The notes under the pieces were generated by a model. That model made no database searches and was not told the DNA's origin. It was given only the letters and a program-made list of their open reading frames with translations. The position numbers were made by a program, and so were the translations under genes. Shown here in pieces: positions 1 through 7,912 of a DNA stretch of 42,191 bases (its first letter is position 1; each line of letters opens with the position of its first letter). Source of the DNA: Silvibacterium sp. (lineage in GTDB: Bacteria > Acidobacteriota > Terriglobia > Terriglobales > Acidobacteriaceae); the NCBI GenBank assembly GCA_019234945.1, contig JAFAKX010000050.1, forward strand, positions 1-42,191. Direction: 5' to 3'.

Positions 1-2
1 TG

Positions 3-167
3 CTCTTCCATATCTGGCTGCAGCGCTTTGCCTACCGGCAATTGTTCTCCGTGGTGTTGTTCAAGACATTAAAGCGTGCCATCGACGGCCGGCCTTTCGC
101 CTGGGACAAGATCGAGCGCACGGCAAAGATGTCACGCCAGACGGAGAGCATTACAGCGGGAAGCTGA
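3..167 (+). CDS. C-terminal end of a membrane glycosyltransferase (partial)
   Basis: Only the last 54 codons are in the window; the gene enters from the left edge in frame 3 and stops at TGA 165-167. The visible peptide contains FAYRQLFSVVLFKTLKRA followed by WDKIERTAKMSR. This resembles the cytosolic tail after the last membrane helices of family 2 (GT2, cellulose-synthase-like) glycosyltransferases, where a WDKxxRTG/A-type ending is common. The catalytic domain is outside the window, so donor, acceptor and pathway cannot be given. It is absent from the ORF track because it has no start here. The family call is a recognition from a short tail and should be treated as moderate. Confidence 0.55.
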   Translation, partial: LFHIWLQRFAYRQLFSVVLFKTLKRAIDGRPFAWDKIERTAKMSRQTESITAGS

Positions 168-445
168 CCGCGTCCTTCCGAAAAATTCAGGCACGGCGGC
201 AGGCTTGAAGAAATGCTGCATTCCGCCGATGACTAAAGTGTGTTTTCGCCGATCGAAAGTTGCCCGAATTCATTGTTCGGAGACGAGCCCCGCGCCGGAC
301 CGTGCTAACTTCAGAGTCACTATTCAGCTGACAGACAAGCGGTTTGAAGAGCATGTCTCTTCAGGAGGAGTTCAGCCGCTTCTGCAGTGATGTGCAGGGT
401 CTTCTCCCTTCCCGGCGTTGTCATCCCTATCCCGAGGAAATTCTT

Positions 446-1368
446 ATGTCGTTCTCAATTCGCCCAACGTCTGTGGCGATTTTTCTGCTAGCGGCGATCT
501 CTGTGTGTTCCGGCCAGAGCGTAGACTCTTCTGCACTTCTGCTGGCGCATGACTCTTCATCGACCGGCTATTCTTCCAGCCGCACCAGCCTTAATCCGGC
601 ACCCAACCCGGCGACGGCATCTCCGACCCTCATCGCGGGGGCCGCGGATCCGTCACCGGCAGTCCGAGGCGTTACCAGCCAGAGACCGGCATCCTCCGCG
701 ACCGGCAGGTGGCTATTTACACAAAAAGCGTGGGAGCATTCGTCAGCCCGCTCGGGCTTGGAATCGGGGCGGCGACGACTGTCAGCCGTTCGCTCAACCT
801 GCGCGCCGCTGGGAATTTCTTCGGTTACAGCCTGAGCGGCATCAACAGCGGGGTCAAGTACCAGGGATCGCTGGGCTTTCAGTCCGTGCAGACGAGCGTC
901 GACTGGTTTCCATGGCACAGGAGCTTTCACGTCAGTCCCGGCGTGCTCTTCTATAACCAGAACCACATCACGGTCCATGGTGGTGTTGCTGCTGGCCAGT
1001 CCTTCACCGTGAATGGCGCGAATTATTACAGCGCGGCCGCCGATCCAGTAACTCTGTACGGGAGCGTAGCCTTTCGGCGCACTTCGCCGATGTTGACCGC
1101 CGGCTGGGGAAACTGGCTCCCCCGCGGACGGGAAAAGCATTTCAGTTTTCCATTTGAAGTTGGGTTCGCCTACGTCGGCGACCCGCCACTAACGTTGAAT
1201 TTCACTGGTGTGGTCTGCGATACGCCGGCACAGGTAAATTGCCGTTCTATCGACTCCGATCCGACGGTGCAGCAGAATATCGATGCGCAAAGGAAGAAAT
1301 ACCAGAACGATCTGGCATATGTTCGCTTCTATCCAATCCTGTCGTCTGGGGTCGCCTATAAGTTCTAA
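446..1368 (+). pseudogene. outer-membrane beta-barrel-like protein, broken by a frameshift
   Basis: A signal peptide (MSFSIRPTSVAIFLLAAISVCSGQ) starts at ATG 446 behind a good GAGGAA ribosome site, in frame 2. The body of the protein (VAIYTKSVGAF to the C-terminal VAYKF) is in frame 1 and ends at 1368. Frame 1 is closed by TAA 592-594 upstream, so the shift lies between about 595 and 690. The GGGGG run near 637-641 is a likely site; one lost base would explain it. The body is rich in alternating aromatic and hydrophobic residues and ends in a phenylalanine-terminated strand, as in outer-membrane barrels. It resembles a hypothetical secreted family seen in Acidobacteria. Function is unknown. 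The cause may be a true mutation, an assembly error, or less likely programmed slippage. The ORF track splits it into 344-835 and 709-1368. Confidence 0.65.
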
Positions 1369-1477
1369 GTCGGCCGCGCCGCCTGCTGTGCTAACGTAGG
1401 CTGTCCTCCGCGACTCCCAGCCAGGGATTCCCCCGCCGATTCGCACCGCCGAATCGAAGAGGGTAAACTAATGCGTT

Positions 1478-3073
1478 ATGGCTACCGTCGCGATCTCCAC
1501 GTCTATCCAGCCACGTTCGCCGCAAGGCGAATTTCGAAACGAACCTTTCACCGACTTTTCCCGGCACGACAACGCCCAGGCGATGAAAGACGCGCTTGTT
1601 CGGGTGGGGGACATGCTCGGTCACGAGTATGAGCTGATCATCGGTGGAGAGCGCTTGCGCACCGCCGCCAAAATCGAATCGCGAAATCCAGCCCGGCCGC
1701 AACAGGTCGTTGGCACTCACCAGAAGGCTGGCGCCGAGCACGCCGACAAGGCGGTGCAGGCGGCCCTCCGCGCATTTGCCAGCTGGCAACATGCACCGAT
1801 TGAGGAGCGGGTCTCGCTTCTCTTGAACGCTGCTCACATTATCCGCACACGCAAGTTCGAGTTTTGCGCCTGGCTCGTCTACGAGGTCGGAAAGAACTGG
1901 GTGGAAGCCGACGCCGATGTCGCCGAGACCATCGATTTTCTGGAGTTTTACTCGCGCGAGGCGTTGCGCCTGGCCGGCGCAACCACTCCGATCCAGTATC
2001 CGGGTGAGCGAAACCAACTCGCATATATTCCGCTCGGCGTGGGCGCTGTCATTCCGCCGTGGAATTTTCCCTTTGCCATCATGGCTGGGATGACGTCGGC
2101 AGCCATCGTCACCGGCAACACGGTGGTGCTCAAGCCATCGAGCGATTCTCCCACGATCGCCGCCAGGTTCATGGACGTTTTGGAAGAAGCTGGTATGCCG
2201 CCGGGCGTCGTCAACTTCTGTCCTGGGTCCGGAGCCACGTTTGGCAACGCGCTGGTACAGCATCCCAAGACGCGCTTTGTGGCCTTCACTGGCTCGAAGG
2301 AGGTTGGACTCGACATCCACGAGCGGGCGGCAAAGACCCAGCCCGGTCAGATCTGGATCAAGCGCACCGTGCTCGAGATGGGCGGCAAGGATTCGATCAT
2401 CGTCTCATCTGACGCCGATCTCGACCAGGCCGTCGAAGGTGTGGTCTCTGCCGCCTTCGGATTCAGCGGACAGAAATGCTCCGCCTGTTCGCGCGCCATT
2501 ATCGAAGAGCCCATTTACGACGTCTTCGTCGATCGCGTTCGGGAGCGGGTGGCGAAACTGACGGTCGGTGATCCGGCGGCGAACCCGAATATGGGGCCTG
2601 TCGTCAACGAAGGCGCGCTCAGGACTGTAATCGATTATGTCGATATCGGAAAGAAAGAGGGCCGCCTGGTCGCGGGGGGCGAACCCATCGACACTCCGGA
2701 GCAAGGATATTTCGTCCAGCCCACCGTAATTGTGGACGTCGCTCCCGACGCCCGCATCTCGCAGGAAGAGATCTTCGGTCCTGTTCTGGCAATCATCAAG
2801 GCCCGCGACTATGACGCGGCACTGGCGATTGCGAATAACACGGAGTTCGGACTGACGGGAGCCGTCTATTCGGCCGATAAGGAAAAGCTCGAGCGCGCGC
2901 GCCGGGAGTTCCACGTCGGAAACCTTTACTTCAATCGCAAATGCACAGGCGCGATGGTCGGCGCGCATCCGTTCGGGGGCTTTAATATGTCCGGAACCGA
3001 CTCTAAGGCCGGCGGCCCTGATTATCTCTACCTATTTACGCAGGCGAAATCTGTTGCTGAGAAGCTCTTGTAA
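1478..3073 (+). CDS. pruA: L-glutamate gamma-semialdehyde (1-pyrroline-5-carboxylate) dehydrogenase
   Basis: This 531-residue aldehyde dehydrogenase oxidises glutamate semialdehyde/P5C to glutamate with NAD+, the second step of proline catabolism. It has the PPWNFP motif (about 193-198), the catalytic glutamate in LEMGGKD (E300) and the catalytic cysteine in GQKCSA (C334). The tail GAHPFGGFNMSGTDSK and the long N-terminal extension before the ALDH core are typical of the RocA/PruA branch rather than general ALDHs. It is a stand-alone enzyme; no proline dehydrogenase is visible nearby. The start at 1478 has GAAGAGGG about 14 bases upstream, which is slightly distant. An ATG at 1471 is in another frame and closes quickly. 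It probably forms its own transcription unit. Confidence 0.93.
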   Translation: MATVAISTSIQPRSPQGEFRNEPFTDFSRHDNAQAMKDALVRVGDMLGHEYELIIGGERLRTAAKIESRNPARPQQVVGTHQKAGAEHADKAVQAALRAFASWQHAPIEERVSLLLNAAHIIRTRKFEFCAWLVYEVGKNWVEADADVAETIDFLEFYSREALRLAGATTPIQYPGERNQLAYIPLGVGAVIPPWNFPFAIMAGMTSAAIVTGNTVVLKPSSDSPTIAARFMDVLEEAGMPPGVVNFCPGSGATFGNALVQHPKTRFVAFTGSKEVGLDIHERAAKTQPGQIWIKRTVLEMGGKDSIIVSSDADLDQAVEGVVSAAFGFSGQKCSACSRAIIEEPIYDVFVDRVRERVAKLTVGDPAANPNMGPVVNEGALRTVIDYVDIGKKEGRLVAGGEPIDTPEQGYFVQPTVIVDVAPDARISQEEIFGPVLAIIKARDYDAALAIANNTEFGLTGAVYSADKEKLERARREFHVGNLYFNRKCTGAMVGAHPFGGFNMSGTDSKAGGPDYLYLFTQAKSVAEKLL

Positions 3074-3157
3074 TTGCGTCATCTTGCAGTTGTGGATCTC
3101 ATGCATTTCCCCTTTGGACCAAGGCTGACTTAGTCAGTCGAATGCGTGGAGAGAGTT

Positions 3158-3532
3158 GTGGCAAAAATTCTATGCGTGGATGACGATCCAGACGTCATTG
3201 CGCTCAAAAGAAGCATTCTGGAACAGGCAGGTTATGAAGTTACGACCTGCATTTCCGCTGAGGATGCCATTCGAGAGATTCAGCGGGTCGCTTTTGATGG
3301 TGTGGTAACCGATTGGCGATTGGGAAGCGAGCGCGGACGTGCGATTGTGGAAGCCGCGAAAGCGCAATCCGCGGTGCCGGTCATAGTTGTTTCCGGATTT
3401 GTTGCTGAAGCTTTCCAGGCGGCCGAGCCGATGGCCGACATCTATCTCGAGAAGCCGGCCGACCCGCGCGAGCTCGTGAAGATCCTGGACACCCTGCTGG
3501 ATACAAAGTCGATCCGCCGCTACGATAGGTAG
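3158..3532 (+). CDS. single-domain response regulator (CheY-like receiver)
   Basis: This stand-alone receiver of about 124 residues has all the expected residues. They are the acidic triplet DDD (8-10 from this start), the phospho-acceptor D52 in VVTDWRLG, the switch serine S79 in VVSG, and K99 in LEKP. It has no output domain, so it must act by protein contact or phosphotransfer. I chose GTG 3158 because GGAGAG lies 5-10 bases upstream; the ORF track uses the GTG at 3146, which adds four residues. It is the first gene of the redox/two-component cluster and converges on the LuxR-type regulator gene across an inverted repeat. The cNMP-domain histidine kinase at 6324 is a candidate partner, by proximity only. 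Confidence 0.85.
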   Translation: MAKILCVDDDPDVIALKRSILEQAGYEVTTCISAEDAIREIQRVAFDGVVTDWRLGSERGRAIVEAAKAQSAVPVIVVSGFVAEAFQAAEPMADIYLEKPADPRELVKILDTLLDTKSIRRYDR

Positions 3533-3558
3533 GCCTGACACAGATGGCGTAGCAGGGA

Positions 3559-3592
3559 AGGCCTCCTGATCAAATTGCTGACCGGGAGGCCT
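3559..3592. terminator. inverted repeat between convergent regulators, possible bidirectional terminator
   Basis: Perfect 8-base arms AGGCCTCC (3559-3566) and GGAGGCCT (3585-3592) enclose an 18-base loop, between the stop of the receiver gene and the end of the convergent LuxR-type gene. There is no clear T-run on either side, so intrinsic termination is only a suggestion from the position. Confidence 0.4.
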
Positions 3593-3652
3593 AAACCAAG
3601 AGCTGAAGTCGCCGCCGGAAAATCCCGGCCCACTGGCCCATTCACTGCGGCG

Positions 3653-4309
3653 CTAGTTCGTCTGCACCATTGTGTCTCCTATCTGGGCCGCAGCCTCGGC
3701 CAGCATTCGGTGGTGGATGGTAAACAGCGCCAGCTCCAGCCGATCGGATACACCTGTTTTGTCGTAAATGCTGCGCAGGTAATTCTTGATTACCTGCTCG
3801 GTTGTCATCAGGCGCATTGCGATTTCCTTGTTCTTGCACCCCTGCACAATCAGCGCGACGATTTTCATCTCCTTGGGAGTAAGCCGGTCACGGACCCGTG
3901 CTCCAACGAGATCCTCTTCAATCACGCCGGTGGGCGTAGCAGGTACGTGAAGGCTGCGTTCGCCGCGTGCGACCCTCCGCACGCAGTCGATCAGCGCCGG
4001 CCCGTTGACAGCCCGATGTACTGCCGCCTGAACGCCGGCGGAGATGAAGGAGGAGGCAGGCTCGGTGTTTTCCGCGATTACGACGGAAAGGCTTCCGTTC
4101 GCGCGAACCCGATCGACCAACTGATGTACGTTCGGTTTCATTGCGGAGGCGAACAGGAGAATCGCTCCTTTGAAAGTGTCTAAAGTTGGAAATAGGCGCT
4201 CCGTTTCGCCACATTGGGCGATGATCCGGAAATCATCTTCCATAGCCAGAACTTTCGCAGTTCCTGCACGGAAGATAGCCTGATTGTCGGCCAGTATTAT
4301 CTTTTTCAT
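3653..4309 (-). CDS. NarL/LuxR-family response regulator with degenerate receiver
   Basis: The 218-residue protein has an N-terminal receiver-like domain (about 1-120) and a C-terminal LuxR helix-turn-helix (about 143-200: LTPKEMKIVALIVQGCKNKE then VIKNYLRSIYDKTGV). The HTH looks intact and should bind DNA. The receiver is unusual. The first acidic pocket reads ADNQ, and where a phospho-aspartate is expected the sequence is LLFASAMKP, with no Asp. The usual lysine region reads VHRAVNGP. It is therefore probably phosphorylation-independent or ligand-controlled. The start ATG 4309 follows GAGAGAACGA. It is divergent from the receiver/thioredoxin-reductase fusion gene, and the 362-base gap between them holds several palindromes, suggesting that it may regulate that gene. 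Confidence 0.85.
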   Translation of the reverse strand: MKKIILADNQAIFRAGTAKVLAMEDDFRIIAQCGETERLFPTLDTFKGAILLFASAMKPNVHQLVDRVRANGSLSVVIAENTEPASSFISAGVQAAVHRAVNGPALIDCVRRVARGERSLHVPATPTGVIEEDLVGARVRDRLTPKEMKIVALIVQGCKNKEIAMRLMTTEQVIKNYLRSIYDKTGVSDRLELALFTIHHRMLAEAAAQIGDTMVQTN

Positions 4310-4403
4310 TCGTTCTCTCAGCGTCTTCGATCTTTATCAACGGAATTATGTCTTTGCGCCACAGCAGGCGCTTTCAGACATGAAAGATCGATCTGGAGGG
4401 CAA

Positions 4404-4418
4404 ACGCATTTAATGCGT
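4404..4418. promoter_or_regulatory. 15-base palindrome, candidate operator
   Basis: ACGCATTTAATGCGT is a perfect palindrome with 7-base arms around a central T. Its size and symmetry suit a dimeric helix-turn-helix protein. It lies about 95 bases upstream of the LuxR-type regulator start (4309) and about 250 bases upstream of the fusion gene. The binding protein is unknown. Confidence 0.4.
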
Positions 4419-4491
4419 ATGCACAACTTATCGACCAAGGCAGCAGTGCGTAACTTATGTCCACTATCCAGACACAAACAAGTCCCTTTCA

Positions 4492-4510
4492 TAACTCCGT
4501 GGCGGAGTTA
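4492..4510. promoter_or_regulatory. inverted repeat TAACTCCG/CGGAGTTA
   Basis: Perfect 8-base arms (4492-4499 and 4503-4510) around a TGG spacer form a tight dyad. It could be a protein-binding site or, if transcribed, a short hairpin. There is no T-run to make it an intrinsic terminator. Confidence 0.4.
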
Positions 4511-4525
4511 CGACTAGGATTAGCA

Positions 4526-4561
4526 GTTCCGGGTAAAGATGGAGATAGGCTAACCCGGAAC
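4526..4561. promoter_or_regulatory. inverted repeat GTTCCGGGT/ACCCGGAAC
   Basis: Perfect 9-base arms (4526-4534 and 4553-4561) are separated by 18 bases. Arm centres about 27 bases apart are near 2.5 helical turns. It lies about 110 bases before the fusion-gene start, so it may be an upstream operator or a leader stem. Confidence 0.4.
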
Positions 4562-4671
4562 GTTGTAATTGAAAAGCAAAAAGTTGCACATGTCCAACAA
4601 ATTTTTGCTGATTTTCGGGTGAGCGGCCGGTCGGCCACCTGCGGCCCGGCCAGGTAATAAACTGGAAGCAT

Positions 4672-6324
4672 ATGGCGAAACCAGTCATTCTGGCCATCGA
4701 CGACGACGCGAGTGTGCTTGAGGCAGTCGTTCAGGACCTGCGCCGCAAGTATGGCGCGACATACCGCATCCTGCGGGCGGGCTCCGGCCAGGCCGCCCTC
4801 GACACCTGCGCCCAACTCCAGCAGCGAGGCGACGCTGTTGCCCTGTTTCTCTCCGACCAGCGCATGCCGGGCATGTCTGGCGTCGACCTTCTTGAAAGGG
4901 CACAAAAGCTGTATCCCGAAGCCAAACGTGCCCTTCTCACTGCCTATGCCGATACCGAGGCGGCGATCCGGGCCATCAACACGGCGAAGATCCACTACTA
5001 CCTCACCAAGCCATGGGACCCTCCCGAGGAGCAGCTTTACCCGGTGCTCGATGATCTGCTGGAGGCCTGGAACGAAGGCTACCGCCCTCCCTTCGAGGGC
5101 CTGCGTGTGGTCGGACCCCGCTGGTCTTTGGAGGATCACCTCGTGCGCGAGTTCCTGTCGAGAAACCAGGTTCCGTATGTATGGGTCGATCCCGAGCGCG
5201 ACGGTCAGGCATTCGACCTGCTCGCGCGATACAAGTTGGATGACACCCGGCTCCCGGCGGTGCTTTTCCCGGACGGTGCCGCGTTGGTGCAGCCGACCCA
5301 ACAGGAGCTGGCCGAAAAGATAGGTCTGAGTACGCACGCGACAAGGGAGTACTACGATCTCGTGGTTGTCGGCGGAGGCCCTGCTGGCCTTGGCGCGGCC
5401 GTCTACGGCACCTCCGAAGGGCTGCACACTCTGGTGGTCGAGCCGGAAGCCCCCGGAGGTCAAGCTGCCTCGAGTTCGCGCATCGAGAATTACCTTGGCT
5501 TTCCTTCAGGCCTGAGCGGCGCCGACCTGGCGCGCAGGGCCTATGTGCAGGCCTCGCGCTTCAAGGCTGAATTTCTCACCCAGTGCGTAACCGGTATTCG
5601 CGCACAGAATCAGTACCGGATGGTTCGCACCGGCGACGGACGCGAGATCTCATGCCGCGTGTGCCTCATCGCAACCGGAGTCAATTACCGCCGCCTGGAG
5701 GCGCCCGGGATCGACCAACTGACGGGCAAAGGAGTCTACTATGGGGCGGCGCTGGTCGAAGCGCGTTCCTGCGCGGAGGAAAGGGTGTTCGTTGTCGGTG
5801 GCGCCAATTCGGCCGGCCAGGCCGCCATGCATTTCTCAAAGTATGCCCGGCAGGTCACCATGCTCGTGCGCGCGGAGTCGCTCGAAAAGTCAATGTCGAA
5901 ATATTTAATCGATCAGATTGCGCAAACATCCAATATAACCGTGGAGACGCACTCGCAGGTTGTTGAAGCCATGGGACAAAACCGCCTTGAATGCCTCAAA
6001 ATCCGAAATTCTGGCGGAGAGGAGGTTCGGCCAGCTGCCGGGCTGTTTATTTTCATTGGGGCGGCGCCGACCACCGAATGGCTACCTGCGGAGATTATGC
6101 GCGATCCTAACGGATTTATCCTCTCGGGCTCCGACCTCAAGGTGGAAAACAAGCTTCCACGCGTTTGGAAGGAAGAACGCGAGCCGTTCTTGCTGGAGAC
6201 CAGCATGTCCGGGGTGTTTGTGGCGGGTGACGTAAGACACGGCTCGGTAAAGCGTGTGGCATCAGCCGTCGGCGAGGGCTCGATCGCCGTGCAGTTCATG
6301 CATCAATATCTGGCACGTTTTTAG
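4672..6324 (+). CDS. receiver domain fused to a thioredoxin-reductase-like flavoprotein
   Basis: The 550-residue fusion has three parts. Residues 1-125 are a receiver with IDDD (9-12), phospho-acceptor D62 in SDQRMPG and K113 in LTKPW. Residues about 143-220 look like a glutaredoxin/thioredoxin-fold segment without a CXXC. Residues about 228-550 are a pyridine-nucleotide disulfide reductase core, with the FAD motif VVGGGPAGLGAA, the NADPH motif VVGGANSAGQA and a C-terminal FAD motif GVFVAGDV. The redox-active CATC of thioredoxin reductase is missing; at that place the sequence is GKGVYYGAALVEARS. It should bind FAD and NADPH but cannot be a classical disulfide reductase. Similar proteins are annotated as fused response regulator/thioredoxin-disulfide reductase; their role is not established. 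SD TGGAAG is 3 bases before ATG. The kinase gene follows with a one-base overlap. Confidence 0.9.
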   Translation: MAKPVILAIDDDASVLEAVVQDLRRKYGATYRILRAGSGQAALDTCAQLQQRGDAVALFLSDQRMPGMSGVDLLERAQKLYPEAKRALLTAYADTEAAIRAINTAKIHYYLTKPWDPPEEQLYPVLDDLLEAWNEGYRPPFEGLRVVGPRWSLEDHLVREFLSRNQVPYVWVDPERDGQAFDLLARYKLDDTRLPAVLFPDGAALVQPTQQELAEKIGLSTHATREYYDLVVVGGGPAGLGAAVYGTSEGLHTLVVEPEAPGGQAASSSRIENYLGFPSGLSGADLARRAYVQASRFKAEFLTQCVTGIRAQNQYRMVRTGDGREISCRVCLIATGVNYRRLEAPGIDQLTGKGVYYGAALVEARSCAEERVFVVGGANSAGQAAMHFSKYARQVTMLVRAESLEKSMSKYLIDQIAQTSNITVETHSQVVEAMGQNRLECLKIRNSGGEEVRPAAGLFIFIGAAPTTEWLPAEIMRDPNGFILSGSDLKVENKLPRVWKEEREPFLLETSMSGVFVAGDVRHGSVKRVASAVGEGSIAVQFMHQYLARF

Positions 6325-7781
6325 TGACGGGAAAAAACGAATCGATGGAAGCAAACCAAAGCAAGCTGAACACAAGAACCATTTCAGCGCGAGAACTGCT
6401 CGCGCAAGTTCAAGAAATACCCATCTTTCATCAGAGCAGGGAGCAGGATCTCGACTGTCTCGAAGACGTAGAGCTGGTCGATGTACCGGCGGGTGCCCTG
6501 CTCTTTGATCGCGGCGACAAAGAGATCTTCTTCTGGATACTGCTTTCTGGTGAAGTGCGCGTCGCCAAGCCTGAAGACGACGGCGGCCGCACGCTGCTTC
6601 TCACGCTCAAATCGGGCGACACGTTCGGGGAGGTTCCGCTTCTGACTGGAATCCCTGCCGCGCCTGCTCGCGGCGAAGTTATGCAGGCAAGCAGGCTGGT
6701 ACGTATCAGCCCTGAGTCTTTCTGGAGCCTGATGGGAACCTGTCCCGTTGTCCGCTCCGGCATTCTGTCGAACATGGGGCGGCGTCTCGAAGTCTACCAG
6801 GCGCTCACGCTTCATCGGGAGAAGCTCATCTCGCTCGGCACTTTGGCTGCTGGCCTGATGCACGAACTGAACAACCCCGGCACCGCTGCCCGGCGTGCCT
6901 CTGCACAGTTGCGGGAGAATCTGGTTTGCTTGCAGCAAATAAGTCTGCGCCTCAGCCGCGCCCCGCTTACTCCCGAGCAGAAAGACTGCATGCGCGACCT
7001 GCAGGAAATGGCGTTGAAGTGCGACAAGCCTGTGGTCATGAACACGCTCGACCAGGCCGACATGGAGGAGGAACTGCTGAGCTGGCTCGAGGGCATCGGC
7101 GTCGAGCACGCGGAACAGATCGCTCCTACACTGGCTTCTGTTGGCTGGCACCGCGAAGACATCGAGTGTGCTCGGTCCGCCTTTACCGCGGAGTTGTTCT
7201 CCGACGCGCTCAACTGGCTCACGGCGCTTCTTTCCAGCATGCAACTGGTTGGCACAATTGAAGAGAGCATTGCGCGCGTTACCGACCTCGTCATAGCGGT
7301 CAAGAAATACGCCTACGACGACAAGAATCGAGAGCGCGAAATCGACATACACGACAGCATCCAGAGCACATTGACGATTCTGGCTCACAAATTCCGCCAC
7401 AAGCAGATCGCCATCGAAAAGCGCTTTGCTCCCGAAATGCCTAGGGTCAAGACAAAAGGCGCCGGGCTGAGCCAGGTGTGGACCAATATCCTCGATAACG
7501 CCATCGACGCCTCGCCGGAGCAGGGAAAGATTGTCATCCGCACGTGGACGGAAAACGGAAATGCGTGCATCGGAATCGCCGATCAGGGGCCGGGCGTTCC
7601 TCCTGAACACCGGGAGCAGATCTTTGATCCATTCTTCACCACCAAGCCCGCAGGCGTGGGCACCGGCCTTGGATTGGACATTGCGCAACGAATCATCGTG
7701 GGTCAGTTTGGCGGCAGCATCACCTTCACCTCCGACCCCGGAAACACAGAGTTCGTCGTCAGGGTACCCGCCGAAGATTGA
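6324..7781 (+). CDS. cyclic-nucleotide-binding-domain histidine kinase
   Basis: The 485-residue soluble kinase begins with a CRP-like cNMP-binding fold (about 35-150; LLSGEVRV, SGDTFGEVPLLTG). A HisKA-like helix with the H-box GLMHELNNP (H180) and a long helical insertion follow. A HATPase domain ends the protein, with N-box NILDNAIDA, G1 ADQGPGVP, F-box FDPFFTTK and G2 GTGLGL. No membrane helix is seen, so it senses a cytoplasmic signal. The CRP-like domain lacks an obvious conserved phosphate-binding Arg, so the ligand may not be cAMP. GTG 6324 overlaps the TAG of the upstream fusion gene, which suggests translational coupling and joint function; an in-frame ATG at 6345 is an alternative start. 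The fusion's receiver is a natural phosphotransfer partner, by inference. Confidence 0.9.
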   Translation: MTGKNESMEANQSKLNTRTISARELLAQVQEIPIFHQSREQDLDCLEDVELVDVPAGALLFDRGDKEIFFWILLSGEVRVAKPEDDGGRTLLLTLKSGDTFGEVPLLTGIPAAPARGEVMQASRLVRISPESFWSLMGTCPVVRSGILSNMGRRLEVYQALTLHREKLISLGTLAAGLMHELNNPGTAARRASAQLRENLVCLQQISLRLSRAPLTPEQKDCMRDLQEMALKCDKPVVMNTLDQADMEEELLSWLEGIGVEHAEQIAPTLASVGWHREDIECARSAFTAELFSDALNWLTALLSSMQLVGTIEESIARVTDLVIAVKKYAYDDKNREREIDIHDSIQSTLTILAHKFRHKQIAIEKRFAPEMPRVKTKGAGLSQVWTNILDNAIDASPEQGKIVIRTWTENGNACIGIADQGPGVPPEHREQIFDPFFTTKPAGVGTGLGLDIAQRIIVGQFGGSITFTSDPGNTEFVVRVPAED

Positions 7782-7912
7782 TCCGAGCACTTGCTGACGC
7801 GCTTCCTATGAATGCCGGGAGACTGTTTGCAGCCCCAGTACAGCCCCTTTCGTCTCTCGCGCGCTTTTCCGTACACTAATGGGTAAATTCTCTCGAAAGC
7901 GAGTTCCCGCCT

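Larger units (their letters stand above)
4310..4671. promoter_or_regulatory. divergent intergenic region with several palindromes
   Basis: No gene is seen in these 362 bases between the divergently transcribed LuxR-type regulator and the receiver-flavoprotein fusion. The small ORFs listed here lack coding character. The stretch holds at least three perfect inverted repeats, listed separately, plus the palindrome AGATCGATCT (4385-4394). Close to the fusion gene is a GC-rich segment (GGCCGGTCGGCC near 4625) able to form a hairpin in the leader. Promoters for both genes must lie here, but I cannot name -35 and -10 boxes with confidence. Confidence 0.6.

Noticed and set aside
6384-7790. 468-residue minus-strand ORF inside the histidine kinase gene
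   Set aside because: Shadow of a gene with all kinase motifs on the plus strand.
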